DNA of 11,089 bases. It comes from Euperipatoides rowelli (taxonomy: Eukaryota > Onychophora > Udeonychophora > Euonychophora > Peripatopsidae). Within the stretch, counting starts at the first letter, position 1. Each line of letters opens with the position of its first letter. The notes beneath the pieces were generated by a model. That model worked only from the letters and a program-made list of their open reading frames with translations, was not told where the DNA came from and ran no database searches. Positions 1-6,841 of the stretch are shown one piece after another. The stretch is from NCBI GenBank assembly GCA_003024985.2, contig PXIH01S0026765.1, one strand, 5' to 3'. A program made the position numbers and the translations under genes.

Positions 1-762
1 TTCTTTTTTTTTAAATAAGCTCTGGAACCCAAAACAGTACATTTTGTCTTTGATTCATTAATTCTAAGGAAATTTTTTTTAAACCATAATGATACTTTTT
101 CTAGATCTGACTCTAAATAAGTACTTATTGGATTAATATCTTTGTTATCACAATATAAAACAACATCGTCAGCATATAATTGTATCGAGCAATGTTCAAT
201 AACATCAGGTAGATCGTTAATATCTATTAGGAACATAAGAGGTCCCAATACTGAGCCCTGAGGGACTCCAGACTTTATATCTAAGAATTCAGACAGACCA
301 TAAGGAGCTTTTACTGCTTGGGTTATGTTTAAAATAAAACTACTAATCCAACTACAGTAGACCAGAAATACCAATATTTTTTTATTTTTTTAGCAATAGA
401 AAAGGGGAGATGCTGTCGAAAGCCTTTCTAAGGTCTAAAGTAACAACTGCTACTGATTTTCCTTGATCTATAGAGTTCATCCAATTATTGGTTAAATATA
501 GTAAACAAGTCTCAACTGAATGATGTCTTCGAAAACCACTTTGATGTCTTGAAATAAAAGAGATTGAGTCCAAAAACTTAGTGAATTGTAATTTGGCAAC
601 CTTTTCCAAGATCCTTCCCAAGATAGGTAGAATGGAAATCGGACTATAATTCTCAGGAGACTCTTTATCACCACCCTTGTAGATGGGAATAACAAGAGCC
701 CTCTTCCATAAAACAGGAAAGTGGCCTATCTTGAGCGAGATAGTAAAAGGGTGTAGTAGGCG
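1..762 (-). pseudogene. LINE A: non-LTR retrotransposon reverse transcriptase fragment
   Basis: Read on the minus strand, this is the RT domain of a LINE, which would copy its RNA into DNA at a nicked target site. The first frame runs open from 762 to 382. In order it shows GHFPVLWK, IPIYKGGDK, YSPISILPILGRILEK, HQSGFRRHHSVET and motif A, LDLRKAFDS (catalytic Asp at 433-435). A TAA stop follows at 379-381, where the family has a Leu codon (TTA), before KNIGISG. The frame shifts by one base within about 352-361. The second frame is then open from 359 to the left edge, with SWISSFILN, SGVPQGSVLGPLMFLIDINDL, the catalytic YADD at 165-176 and a thumb-like stretch ending LRINESKTKCTVLGSR. Two lesions in about 247 codons suggest a fairly recent insertion. 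The fragment is 5'-truncated near 762, lacks the endonuclease domain, and its C-terminal part lies outside the window. The style fits the CR1/L2/Jockey group; I cannot fix the clade by eye. Confidence 0.93.
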
Positions 763-767
763 CTACT
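755..767. repeat. 13-bp inverted repeat at the 5' break of LINE A
   Basis: AGTAG and CTACT flank a 3-bp centre (GCG). It sits where RT similarity ends: the last family-like residues, before GHFPVLWK, are encoded near 757-759, and an in-frame stop follows at 763-765. It may be chance, or a trace of how the truncated end formed. Confidence 0.4.
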
Positions 768-1125
768 GTACTGAACAGAACAATTAAAAAAAAAAAACCT
801 AAGAGAATTTATTCATTTTTTATACTATAGTCCCAGCCAAATAAATTTTTATAGACTTTAATATGATTTGATATTATGTTATGCAAAATTTTAGATANAA
901 GTTCCAATGAACGCAAGTTTAACAATAATAATACTGAAAAAGAGTATTTGGATTCAAATCGGTAAAACTGTTGTTAAAAATGGATATCTCCCCAAACATA
1001 AATAAATGTTTTAACATGTATGACCAAAACAAATTTTGTTATTAATACAAAAATAATAACATTTTTCCATACAAAAAATACACTGTTACATTAGCCTATA
1101 AAATTAATAAATTTATGATTATTTA
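763..1125. other. AT-rich stretch, no gene recognised
   Basis: No coding similarity, RNA gene or paired transposon end was seen on either strand. There is an A-run at 786-797 and a single ambiguous base (n) at 898. The A-run lies just beyond the truncated end of LINE A and need not belong to it. Confidence 0.6.
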
Positions 1126-1400
1126 CCCAAGGATTATTTCTGGTCCTTGGATATAAAAGAATTTAAAGCTAAGGTCAATTTAAAAATCTCAGGTAAATGA
1201 TTTTTTTTCCCTTTATAACGGATCTGTAGAATTTTATTTTGAATTTGATCATTTTTTTTGTACCAAAGGTTTTATTGGTTTAGACCTATATTTTATATTG
1301 TTATATGTTTTTATATTTTTTTTCTTTTTTATGCCTCTGTAATAAGACACTGTCTTCCCTAATTCATTATGGAATTAGTTCTTTGAATAAATAAATAAAT
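1126..1400 (+). mobile_element. 3' end of a LINE, 5'-truncated, with AATAAAT tail
   Basis: The end of this stretch has the form of a LINE 3' UTR: a T-rich region (about 1201-1330), two adjacent small hairpins (1344-1356 and 1359-1378), and a short-repeat tail, GAATAAATAAATAAAT, at 1385-1400. CR1, L2 and related LINEs often end in a hairpin followed by a short tandem tail, which the RT uses when it starts copying. Codons 1141-1200 read WSLDIKEFKAKVNLKISGK and then stop. This could be the last residues of an RT ORF (the family often ends with W-x-LP then FK-x-K), but that is weak. The left boundary is uncertain; I placed it at an inverted repeat, CCAAGGA (1127-1133) and TCCTTGG (1144-1150). It lies on the strand opposite to LINE A, so it is a separate insertion. 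Confidence 0.6.
1344..1378 (+). repeat. Tandem pair of hairpins before a LINE tail
   Basis: Hairpin 1 is AAGACA (1344-1349), a 1-nt loop, and TGTCTT (1351-1356). Hairpin 2 is CTAATTC (1359-1365), a 6-nt loop, and GAATTAG (1372-1378). Both stems are perfect. They end six bases before the tail begins, where LINE 3' recognition hairpins usually lie. Confidence 0.6.
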
Positions 1401-1420
1401 AGTCTGACTCAAGACTATTA

Positions 1421-1444
1421 CCGTAGAATGCCGAGGAAGGGCGC
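1421..1444 (+). repeat. Left terminal inverted repeat
   Basis: It begins CCGTAGAATGCCGA and pairs with 2145-2168, with mismatches only at three of 24 positions. The inner part, CCGAGGAAGGGCGC, is itself an inverted, diverged copy of the internal 15-bp motif. Confidence 0.8.
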
Positions 1445-2158
1445 ATGCACTCTTATCATTCGTTTGTGGAAAAATGGGGGGTGGGGGCGCTCTTGTTCGG
1501 CTCCATGCTAATAAATCTTAGATTTACCACAAAGCATTGCAAAACTGACCAGGCGCTCTTGTTTGGTTAGAATCAGAATTCCTTAAAAAGATTGTTTTTC
1601 AAAACGGCACCCTTGCTTGTACATGCTTCCCAAAACTTTAGAAAATTATCTTGAAAATGCCATTATGACTGGTACACACTAAAACATGATGTCACACATT
1701 AATAAAGGTTGGCTGATATACTGTATGTGCCAAGTAAGAGCGCCGTCTATGTTAAAACGTTGACTTTTAAATTTACAGGCCTCTTTCGTTGTTTATTAGG
1801 ATTCAACGTTATTCACAGAAGCTGGAGTTTTTTTCTAAATGGTCCGCTTGTATGGCTATATGTCTTGATAAAAATGATGTCAGCATAATAATGCCAAAAT
1901 ACAAGTTGGCGAGATGAAAATTTTTACACGGCGCTCTTGTTTAGATACACTGTTCTGAACCTTAGATGAGATAAAATGAAGCAAAAATCTAGGGGGGGGG
2001 GGAGCTTTTGTTTGGATACAATTTGGGTTTTTTCAGAGTGATAAAAAAGTCAAAGTGCAGTGATGGCTCTCTTGTTCGGTGATGGTGCTGTTACCTATGT
2101 TTTTCCAAGAAATAAGGGGGGGGGGGGTGTCCTTGCTTGGTGGGGCGCTCTTGGTCGG
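1431..2158. repeat. Dispersed array of a 15-bp motif, GGCGCTCTTGTTCGG
   Basis: Forward copies, with matches to the consensus out of 15: 1486-1500 (15), 1552-1566 (14), 1606-1620 (10), 1841-1855 (10), 1930-1944 (13), 2001-2015 (12), 2065-2079 (14), 2126-2140 (10) and 2144-2158 (14). Inverted copies: 1431-1445 (11) and 1730-1744 (12). A marginal gapped copy lies near 1778. Most start-to-start spacings are 54-71 bp. The sequence after several copies also looks related, as a loose CATG...TTC...CTTAGA pattern, which suggests an old tandem repeat of a unit of about 60 bp. G-runs (1476-1487, 1992-2002, 2116-2127) precede several copies. Confidence 0.7.
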
Positions 2159-2168
2159 CATTCTACGG
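2145..2168 (-). repeat. Right terminal inverted repeat
   Basis: It ends TCGGCATTCTACGG, followed by TA. Its inner part is a 14/15 copy of the internal motif (2144-2158), so the motif array runs into the terminal repeat. Confidence 0.8.
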
Positions 2169-2170
2169 TA

Positions 2171-3289
2171 TAGTTCTTTCATCATTACAATGAAACCAGG
2201 GAAAAATTGTTAACCAATTATTAAAAACTAATCAAACACTTTATTTCATATAATTAGATTGAGTTTTAAATTTAATTTCAATTTACTAACTACTAAGACT
2301 AATAAAGATGGCATGTTTGAAGGTCCTTGCATTATTTACTAATAAGTACTGGCACTAATATTGTTTTCAGATTGGATATTTTATAGTATAATCACTTTTA
2401 CATCCATGGCTTTTGTTGTTAAAACTGTTAGAATGTAGAAAACATTCAGTAAGCAAGAAATTAATACAACCAGAAGGAATCAATAACACATTGAGACCAA
2501 ATAACATGCACTGAGGCATGATTAACACATTATGCAGACAGTAATCTTATTGCTAACTTGAAACTTTATCATTCTATGAGAATGTACAAATATAAATTTA
2601 AAAACTGCAATTTAAATCTTTGTAAATTAAAATTAAACCAAATTTATTTCTTATTTTGAATTTGAAAGCAGTCATGATTTTAAACAGGACTACACGTTTC
2701 TCTATGAATTTTTCGAAATTTTTTAATATTCTATAAAAATATTTATTATTTTCTTGCGTATGTTTTTTGCTTGTTAATTAATTTTAAAACAGTTTCTGGT
2801 TTGCTTACGTTATTCTCATCGTTATTCTCATCGATCATTTGGATTAAAAGTCTTGCTTTTGTTCAGTAACATCAAACATGTGCAATACGTTACTGATTAT
2901 TTAGCAATCTCATCTTCGTTTTTAACATTTTGGAAATATAAATACTTTACTGTAATGTTATACATGGAATTTCAAAGTTGATCTATGTATGGTTTTATAA
3001 TGCAAACCTGAAAATTTGTAATTGCTTGGTCTTGATTAAGAGGGCTAACATTAATTCAAGCAGTATTAGGTATTTCTATTTAAGCTCTGCTCTTTATGAT
3101 TTAAATAAACTGTATTTGTATTGCTGATTGCTGTATGTACATCACACTAATACTTTAGTTTCTGTGTTCATAATTACAGGGCCCTATCTTCAAAATTACT
3201 TTACATGGAACTATATTTACCTATTTGATTCTAACATGTCTTTTGACCGTTTTTTTTTTGCTCAACCTGTAATTTGATTGTGACATAAA
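2171..3289. other. AT-rich stretch, no gene recognised
   Basis: No coding similarity, tRNA-like structure or paired transposon ends were found here. The only local structure noticed is a perfect tandem duplication of 12 bp at 2809-2832. An upstream part of LINE C decayed beyond recognition could lie toward the right-hand end. Confidence 0.55.
2809..2832. repeat. Two tandem copies of GTTATTCTCATC
   Basis: This is a perfect 12-bp direct duplication (2809-2820 and 2821-2832), probably from replication slippage. Confidence 0.85.
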
Positions 3290-3453
3290 ATGGATTCTTT
3301 CATCTTTGAAATGATTCTACTTATTGTGGTTATGTTCTTTTGGTATTATCTAGGTCAATTGATATATAATCAGTATGGCAGATGTGTTTATTCATGCAAT
3401 AACTCCTTAGGTTTATATCCCTTGTGTCATTTCAAATTCGATTAAACCACTTT

Positions 3454-3543
3454 TTGGACATGGCTTTCATCAATGTTTCCAATTCTAAATTGTTTTCACC
3501 CTCTTGCCCCAATATCTTTGACTCTGATCATATACCATTTCAA
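3454..3543 (+). pseudogene. LINE C: C-terminal end of apurinic-like endonuclease domain
   Basis: This 30-codon frame reads LDMAFINVSNSKLF and then FDSDHIPF (SDH at 3523-3531), before a TAA at 3544. In LINE endonucleases an LDLvf segment followed by SDHxPI closes the domain, and the His of SDH is catalytic. Spacing and order fit. Just upstream, NNSLGLYPL in another frame may be an earlier piece of the same domain, with a frameshift near 3443-3454. The N-terminal catalytic motifs (GDFN and others) are not recognisable. This remnant cannot nick DNA; it is useful only for classification. Confidence 0.75.
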
Positions 3544-3755
3544 TAAACTTTTAATGAAATCTAACCTTCCCTACTCTGTCCCTCCTCCTCTCAATTATCT
3601 ATGGTTTTAGACTTACTGACATTGCTTGGTTGAAGAATCTGTTTGCATTGGAATGTTGGGATAATGCTCTTGATAATTCTATTTGTGACATAGGTTTTTC
3701 CAATTTATTGATACTATACTGGCCCATATTCAACAACCCCATCTCATTTTTTTTC

Positions 3756-4164
3756 AACCTAATAAACATCCTCGCCTAAAACCATGGTTTGACGAAGTGT
3801 TTAAATCTAATTATGTTTTTAAAATGTCTACTCAATCTATATATCTAATACCGGTACTAAATCCCCTTATTCTTATTCTCTATTTAAAACAATCTTGAAA
3901 AATCTAGGTCTAGGCTGTCCTTAATACAGGATGATATATTAAATGGCAATTTGAGTTCCTGGTGGGACTATGTAAGATTCTTTAACAAGATTGGATCACT
4001 CAGTAGCACTATGTATCTAGCTGCTCAACATGCTCCTTCAGATTCTCCTTTATATTCTATATGGACCTACGGTAATTAATTACACTGGATCTGTCACAAT
4101 GTTTAAATATTTTTGTGATCAATACAATTATAATTCTATACTTCCACGTTCCACCTCTGAATAC
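3756..4164 (+). pseudogene. LINE C: linker between endonuclease and RT
   Basis: Three pieces in different frames are seen. QPNKHPRLKPWFDEVFK (about 3756-3806) matches the P-W-[WF]-[DN]-E-x-C/F motif common between the two domains. A 60-codon frame at 3897-4076 contains SRSRLSLIQDD and WWDYVRFFNKIGSLSSTM, equivalent to the usual FW-x-[FY]-[IV]-[RK] and S-S-[IS]-P motif; it stops at 4077. NYTGSVTMFKYFCDQYN follows from 4078 and resembles the A-x-x-FN-x-[FY]F segment before the RT; it stops at 4165. The upstream piece, DIAWLKNLFALECWDNAL (about 3619-3672), also fits the linker. No catalytic role is expected. Confidence 0.75.
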
Positions 4165-4198
4165 TAACATACTAGTCACAATTCCTATCCCTTAATTT

Positions 4199-4408
4199 AC
4201 CGAATCTGAGGTATATAAAGTTGTAGTGTACAGATCTAGTGTAATGAATTATAGAACTATCTCTATTCAGTCTGGTATTTCTAAAGTCTTTAAATCCCTC
4301 CTTTATTCTTTCTTTTGCACTCATAATTACCATCTGTTTTTTAAATGGCATCATGGGTTTATATGAGGTGGATCTACCCTTGCTAAACTCTCTGTAGGCT
4401 ATACACAG
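4199..4408 (+). pseudogene. LINE C: RT fingers, internally deleted
   Basis: One frame starts TESEVYKVVV, the usual entry to the RT domain. After only a few residues it passes to NYRTISIQSGISKVFKSLL, the family's NYRPIS-x-L-x-x-x-S-K-x-[FL]E motif. The segment normally between them (the S-K-x-x-GPDG-[IL]P to WK-x-[AS]-x-[VI]-x-P block, several dozen residues) is missing, so there is a deletion near 4229-4240. The frame continues through HGFI, a TGA at 4364-4366 and GGSTLAKL, equal to the QHGFR-x-GRST motif with its Arg codon mutated to a stop. It ends at TAA 4409. Confidence 0.8.
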
Positions 4409-4439
4409 TAACTCAATAATTACACATTTTCTTCATGAT

Positions 4440-4738
4440 GACTGCCAGGTAGACTCAATTATAGGCTACTGACCTTAGAAAGGTTTTGGCTATGTAAATC
4501 ATAAATTATTAATTCTAGAGTTCTCTCTTTTTGATTTTAGTGTCCCTTTTGCTAGAAACACCTTCCCTCCTTTGACTAAAATGACCGAGTCTCCATTAGG
4601 GGACCATTACTATTTGTTCTTTTTGTCAATTATTTACCTGATATCTTAACATCTAATTCATTGATTTTCACTGATAACACAAAATATTTCATCCCATGCG
4701 ATCAAATGAAGATGATGTGCTTTTACAGCAAGAATTGA
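4440..4738 (+). pseudogene. LINE C: RT palm with degraded catalytic motif
   Basis: Motif A is split over three frames: CQVDSI, then TDLRK, then GFGYVNHKLLILEF, equivalent to the DL-[ST]-KAFD-x-VNHK-x-LL block. After a frameshift near 4600, GPLLFVLFVNYLPD (from 4601) is the VPQGS-x-LGPLLF block that precedes the active site. The active-site motif, [YF]ADD in working elements, reads FTDN at 4667-4678, so the second catalytic Asp is lost; TKYF follows as expected. DDVLLQQELNSFN continues in another frame. The enzyme is certainly inactive. Confidence 0.85.
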
Positions 4739-4766
4739 ATTCCTTTAACAATTAATGTCACTCATG

Positions 4767-5075
4767 GGTTTAATTGTTAATCATGATAAATGATCTATAA
4801 TAATCTTTGCAAGGGAAAGATCCAGCTCTTCTTTCAATTATTCCATTGCTAATATTATTGTCAGCGTTGGTTTGATAAAGGATCTGGATGGCTATTCTTC
4901 TACCTCTTTTGCCTTCTCTCATTCTATCAAATTTATTGCTAATAAAGCTTAAAGATCTTTAGGTTTCTTAAGGAAAATATAATTTTTCTAATGTTAAATA
5001 GGCTATTATCTTTAATACTTATGTTAGACAATCTTAGAGCATTGTTTTCCTATTTGGTCTTTCTGTACTATGGCT
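4767..5075 (+). pseudogene. LINE C: RT thumb and connection region
   Basis: The frame from 4767 reads GLIVNHDK, a stop at 4791, SIIIFARERSSSS, then KDLDGYSSTSFAFSHSIKF. That is the [YF]-x-x-[KN]DLGV-x-[FL] and H-I-x-x-[IV]-x-x-KA pattern that follows the active site. A stop then interrupts ANKA and RSLGFLRK, and the frame ends about 4981. From about 4985 FSNVK, a stop and NTYVR match the next conserved block (L-x-x-LY-x-x-x-VRS-x-LEY). Order and spacing fit an intact ancestral LINE through this part. Confidence 0.8.
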
Positions 5076-5407
5076 GAGTCCAAACTTATTGACAGGGTCC
5101 AATTTTGTTATTTACACTGGTGGTCTTACAAAATTAAATTGAGTTTTCATTGTTTGTCAACTTACTTTGGTGTTGAGTTTCTTGAATATAGAAGAATCTA
5201 TAGTGAACTAAACTCCTTCTATAATTTGGTTACTAGTGGTGTTGATTGTCCATTCCAACATACCATAACAGAACTAAGATGTTTAATCCTATAGTTCGAT
5301 ATATGGTTAGATGTAACACTAAGAAGATTTCTCCCATTATCCCACATAAGAAGGGATTATTTTTTTCTGATTATAATATTTATGATGATTTGCAATCATC
5401 ATATTAA
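5070..5407 (+). pseudogene. LINE C: C-terminal region
   Basis: The frame at 5070-5294 is the longest open piece of this copy. It contains ESKLIDRVQFCYLHWWSYK, equivalent to the family's [IL]-x-x-[IV]QR-[KR]FL-[KR]-x block, and GVEFLEYRRIYSELNSFYNLV, equivalent to the L-x-x-RR-x-x-[DE]L-x-x-[LM]Y block, then a stop at 5292. A different frame (5282-5407) continues FNPIVRYMVRCNTKKISPI to DLQSSY and a TAA at 5405. The ATG at 5070 is not a real start; it lies inside the ancestral ORF. Confidence 0.8.
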
Positions 5408-5660
5408 ACCTTAACATTGATTAGATTATTGATTCATAACTTGTCTTAATTTCAATTTTACATCATTGTCTACTTTTATTTACCTAAAAAAATGATTATT
5501 GTTATGTCTTTTGGGCTTTACCGCTATATTACTACCTTTATTGTTAAAATATATATAGGCTACGGTACCGTATAATCTTTTACTATATATTAATATTTTT
5601 GCATTATTAAAAGCTGTAATTGACCTTCTGGCCATTGTCTTTGTGAATAAGCAATAAAAT
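5408..5660 (+). other. LINE C: 3' UTR and tail
   Basis: AT-rich sequence follows the last coding block. It contains a 12-bp perfect palindrome, TACGGTACCGTA, at 5561-5572. Near its end is a weak hairpin, TGACC-TTCT-GGCCA (5621-5634), then TTGTGAATAAGCAATAAAAT (5641-5660). This resembles a LINE hairpin plus AATAAAT-type tail with a few substitutions. The exact 3' end is inferred. Confidence 0.6.
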
Positions 5661-6339
5661 ACTTATTTTGTACACTCTATGGTGGACTATCTAGTCTACT
5701 AATACTAGGGTAACTGTGTGAAAGTTAGTAAATAATAATTATTTCCACAATACATAACCAATTAAAAAACATAGATAAGAAATATTAGAAACAAATGTAA
5801 GAAATTACTAGTTAAAGATAGGACTGGCATTCTCCATTAGGGGTCCGGGTGAAAGTAATTTTTTTGTACCTTCGAAAATTTCTCAACAATAAAAAAGCCT
5901 AATATTTTTTCACAAAATAATAATAATATAAAAAAATAAAATAATAAAACACAAAATGTATTCGAGATGTCTCGTTCTCTGTTACGTTTCATCCAATAAT
6001 TTTTTAAGAACCTTACCGTAAACACACAATAAAGACATAAATATTAAATAAACACCTTGTTACTATTTTAATAATCACGTAATCAATATATAACATGCAA
6101 TTTAAAAATGACAGTTTTTATTGTGTAGCATTTCGTCATTAGTATTATTTAAATAAGAAACAATCAATATACGATAAAATAAGTTCACTTTGTGTTCTAT
6201 GTCTGTTAGACACGGCCAGTTTCGCATTTAGTGTGGAAATTCAGGTCGAGTTTATAAAATGAAATTAATTTTAACCAATTAACTTTAGATTAGAATTAAG
6301 AAACTAGGCATATATGTCATAAGGACTTTTACACCTATA
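5661..6339. other. AT-rich stretch, possible 3' UTR of LINE B in its right part
   Basis: No gene was recognised. The part next to 6339 lies downstream of the LINE B stop codon and is probably its 3' UTR, but I see no hairpin-plus-tail end, so its limit is unknown. Short inverted repeats occur (CGAGA-TG-TCTCG at 5963-5974). The minus-strand frame at 5837-6025 is low-complexity Phe/Leu-rich sequence from AT-rich DNA, not a convincing gene. Confidence 0.5.
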
Positions 6340-6841
6340 TTAGCCTAAATTTAAAAAATTAGTATCATTAATTAGAAACTCATCTAGAGCCTTTTTAAAT
6401 CCATTTTGGGCAGATTGTGACACTACCACTCCCGGCAACTCATTCCAATGTGAAATCATCCTTACAGCAATAAAAGAATAGCCTACCTGTTTTAATCGAG
6501 ATTACCTCATGCGCAATTTGAACACCCAAATCATTGTAATAATCAACTTGTGTAATAATACTATCTCCTAATTTAAATTCATAAGGCACTTTAGCAGGCC
6601 CCAAGTGTAGGTAACATGTCTTTTGTTTATTTAACGTCAGGTCATTTAACCTGGCCCATGCGAAAACGTAATCGATTTCCAACTGAAAACGCCCACAATC
6701 CAATTTGTTATTACAGAGTATATTTTTAGGTCATCTGCGTAGCTGTTTATGCCAGAAAAATTAAAACGATGAAGATCTGAAATAAAAAAAATTAAACAGG
6801 GGCGGAGACATTACCGCTCCCTAAGGGAGCGGTAATGTCTC
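6340..6841 (-). pseudogene. LINE B: CR1-like RT fragment with C-terminal tail, internally deleted
   Basis: Read on the minus strand, the fragment starts in the palm. P, a TAG at 6821-6823, then GAVMSPPLFNFF matches the VPQGAV-[LM]SP-x-LFN block with its Gln codon turned to a stop. A one-base shift in the T-run near 6782-6790 leads to ISDLHRFNFSGINSYADDLKIYSVI, with the catalytic YADD at 6730-6741. A second shift near 6703-6712 restores the first frame: LDCGRFQLEIDYVFAWARLNDLTLNKQK, then YYNDLGVQI. A large deletion follows (roughly 100-150 codons by comparison with family layout). The frame at 6501-6343 then gives the C-terminal tail, GYSFIAVRMISHWNELPGVVV and FKKALDEFL, stopping at 6340-6342. 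W-N-x-LP followed by FK-x-x-LD is the usual end of CR1-type LINE ORF2. The copy is inactive and 5'-truncated. Confidence 0.9.
6805..6841. repeat. 37-bp near-perfect palindrome at the 5' break of LINE B
   Basis: Two perfect 18-bp arms (6805-6822 and 6824-6841) flank a single base at 6823. The arm at 6805-6822 is LINE B coding sequence (GAVMS on the minus strand); the other arm is its inverted copy, and RT similarity ends here. The centre falls in the family's CCT-CAG-GGA (Pro-Gln-Gly) codons, which form a small natural palindrome. Confidence 0.9.

Larger units (their letters stand above)
1421..2168. mobile_element. Non-autonomous TIR element with periodic internal motif
   Basis: The ends are inverted copies of each other: CCGTAGAATGCCGA at 1421-1434 and its reverse complement at 2155-2168, a perfect 14 bp, extending to 21 matches in 24. 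TA flanks both sides (1419-1420 and 2169-2170), which fits a TA target duplication. The flanks just outside are also alike (ACTATTA on the left, ACTATA on the reverse right), so the true end could lie a few bases further out. The 748-bp interior has no ORF, so a transposase would have to come from elsewhere. The interior is filled with a 15-bp motif, GGCGCTCTTGTTCGG, at roughly 60-bp intervals, several copies preceded by long G-runs. TA duplications are typical of Tc1/mariner and several other superfamilies; I do not recognise the family. A Helentron-type element with internal tandem repeats is a less likely alternative, because true TIRs are visible. Confidence 0.75.
3454..5660 (+). mobile_element. 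LINE C: decayed non-LTR retrotransposon, endonuclease end to 3' tail
   Basis: The order of recognisable blocks matches one LINE ORF2 on the plus strand: endonuclease C-terminus (3454-3543), linker with PWFDE (3756-4164), RT fingers (4199-4408), RT palm (4440-4738), thumb and connection (4767-5075), C-terminal region (5070-5407), 3' UTR and tail (5408-5660). The blocks lie in different frames and are separated by stops, frameshifts and at least one deletion in the RT fingers. Most of the endonuclease and any ORF1 are missing, so the copy is 5'-truncated or unrecognisable upstream. It resembles the Jockey/CR1-type LINEs common in arthropods and other invertebrates. Confidence 0.85.

Noticed and set aside
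492-695. 67-codon minus-strand ORF
   Set aside because: It overlaps the LINE A RT in another frame and has no family features; the RT frame there carries clear motifs.
1431-2158. CRISPR-like array (repeats about 60 bp apart)
   Set aside because: Repeats are diverged, present in both orientations, with related spacers, no cas genes, and lie inside a TIR element in eukaryotic-type DNA.
4172-4354. 60-codon minus-strand ORF
   Set aside because: It lies antisense to the LINE C RT fingers, whose plus-strand frame has recognisable RT motifs.
5837-6025. 62-codon minus-strand ORF rich in Phe, Leu and Lys
   Set aside because: It is low-complexity translation of AT-rich DNA with no recognisable domain.
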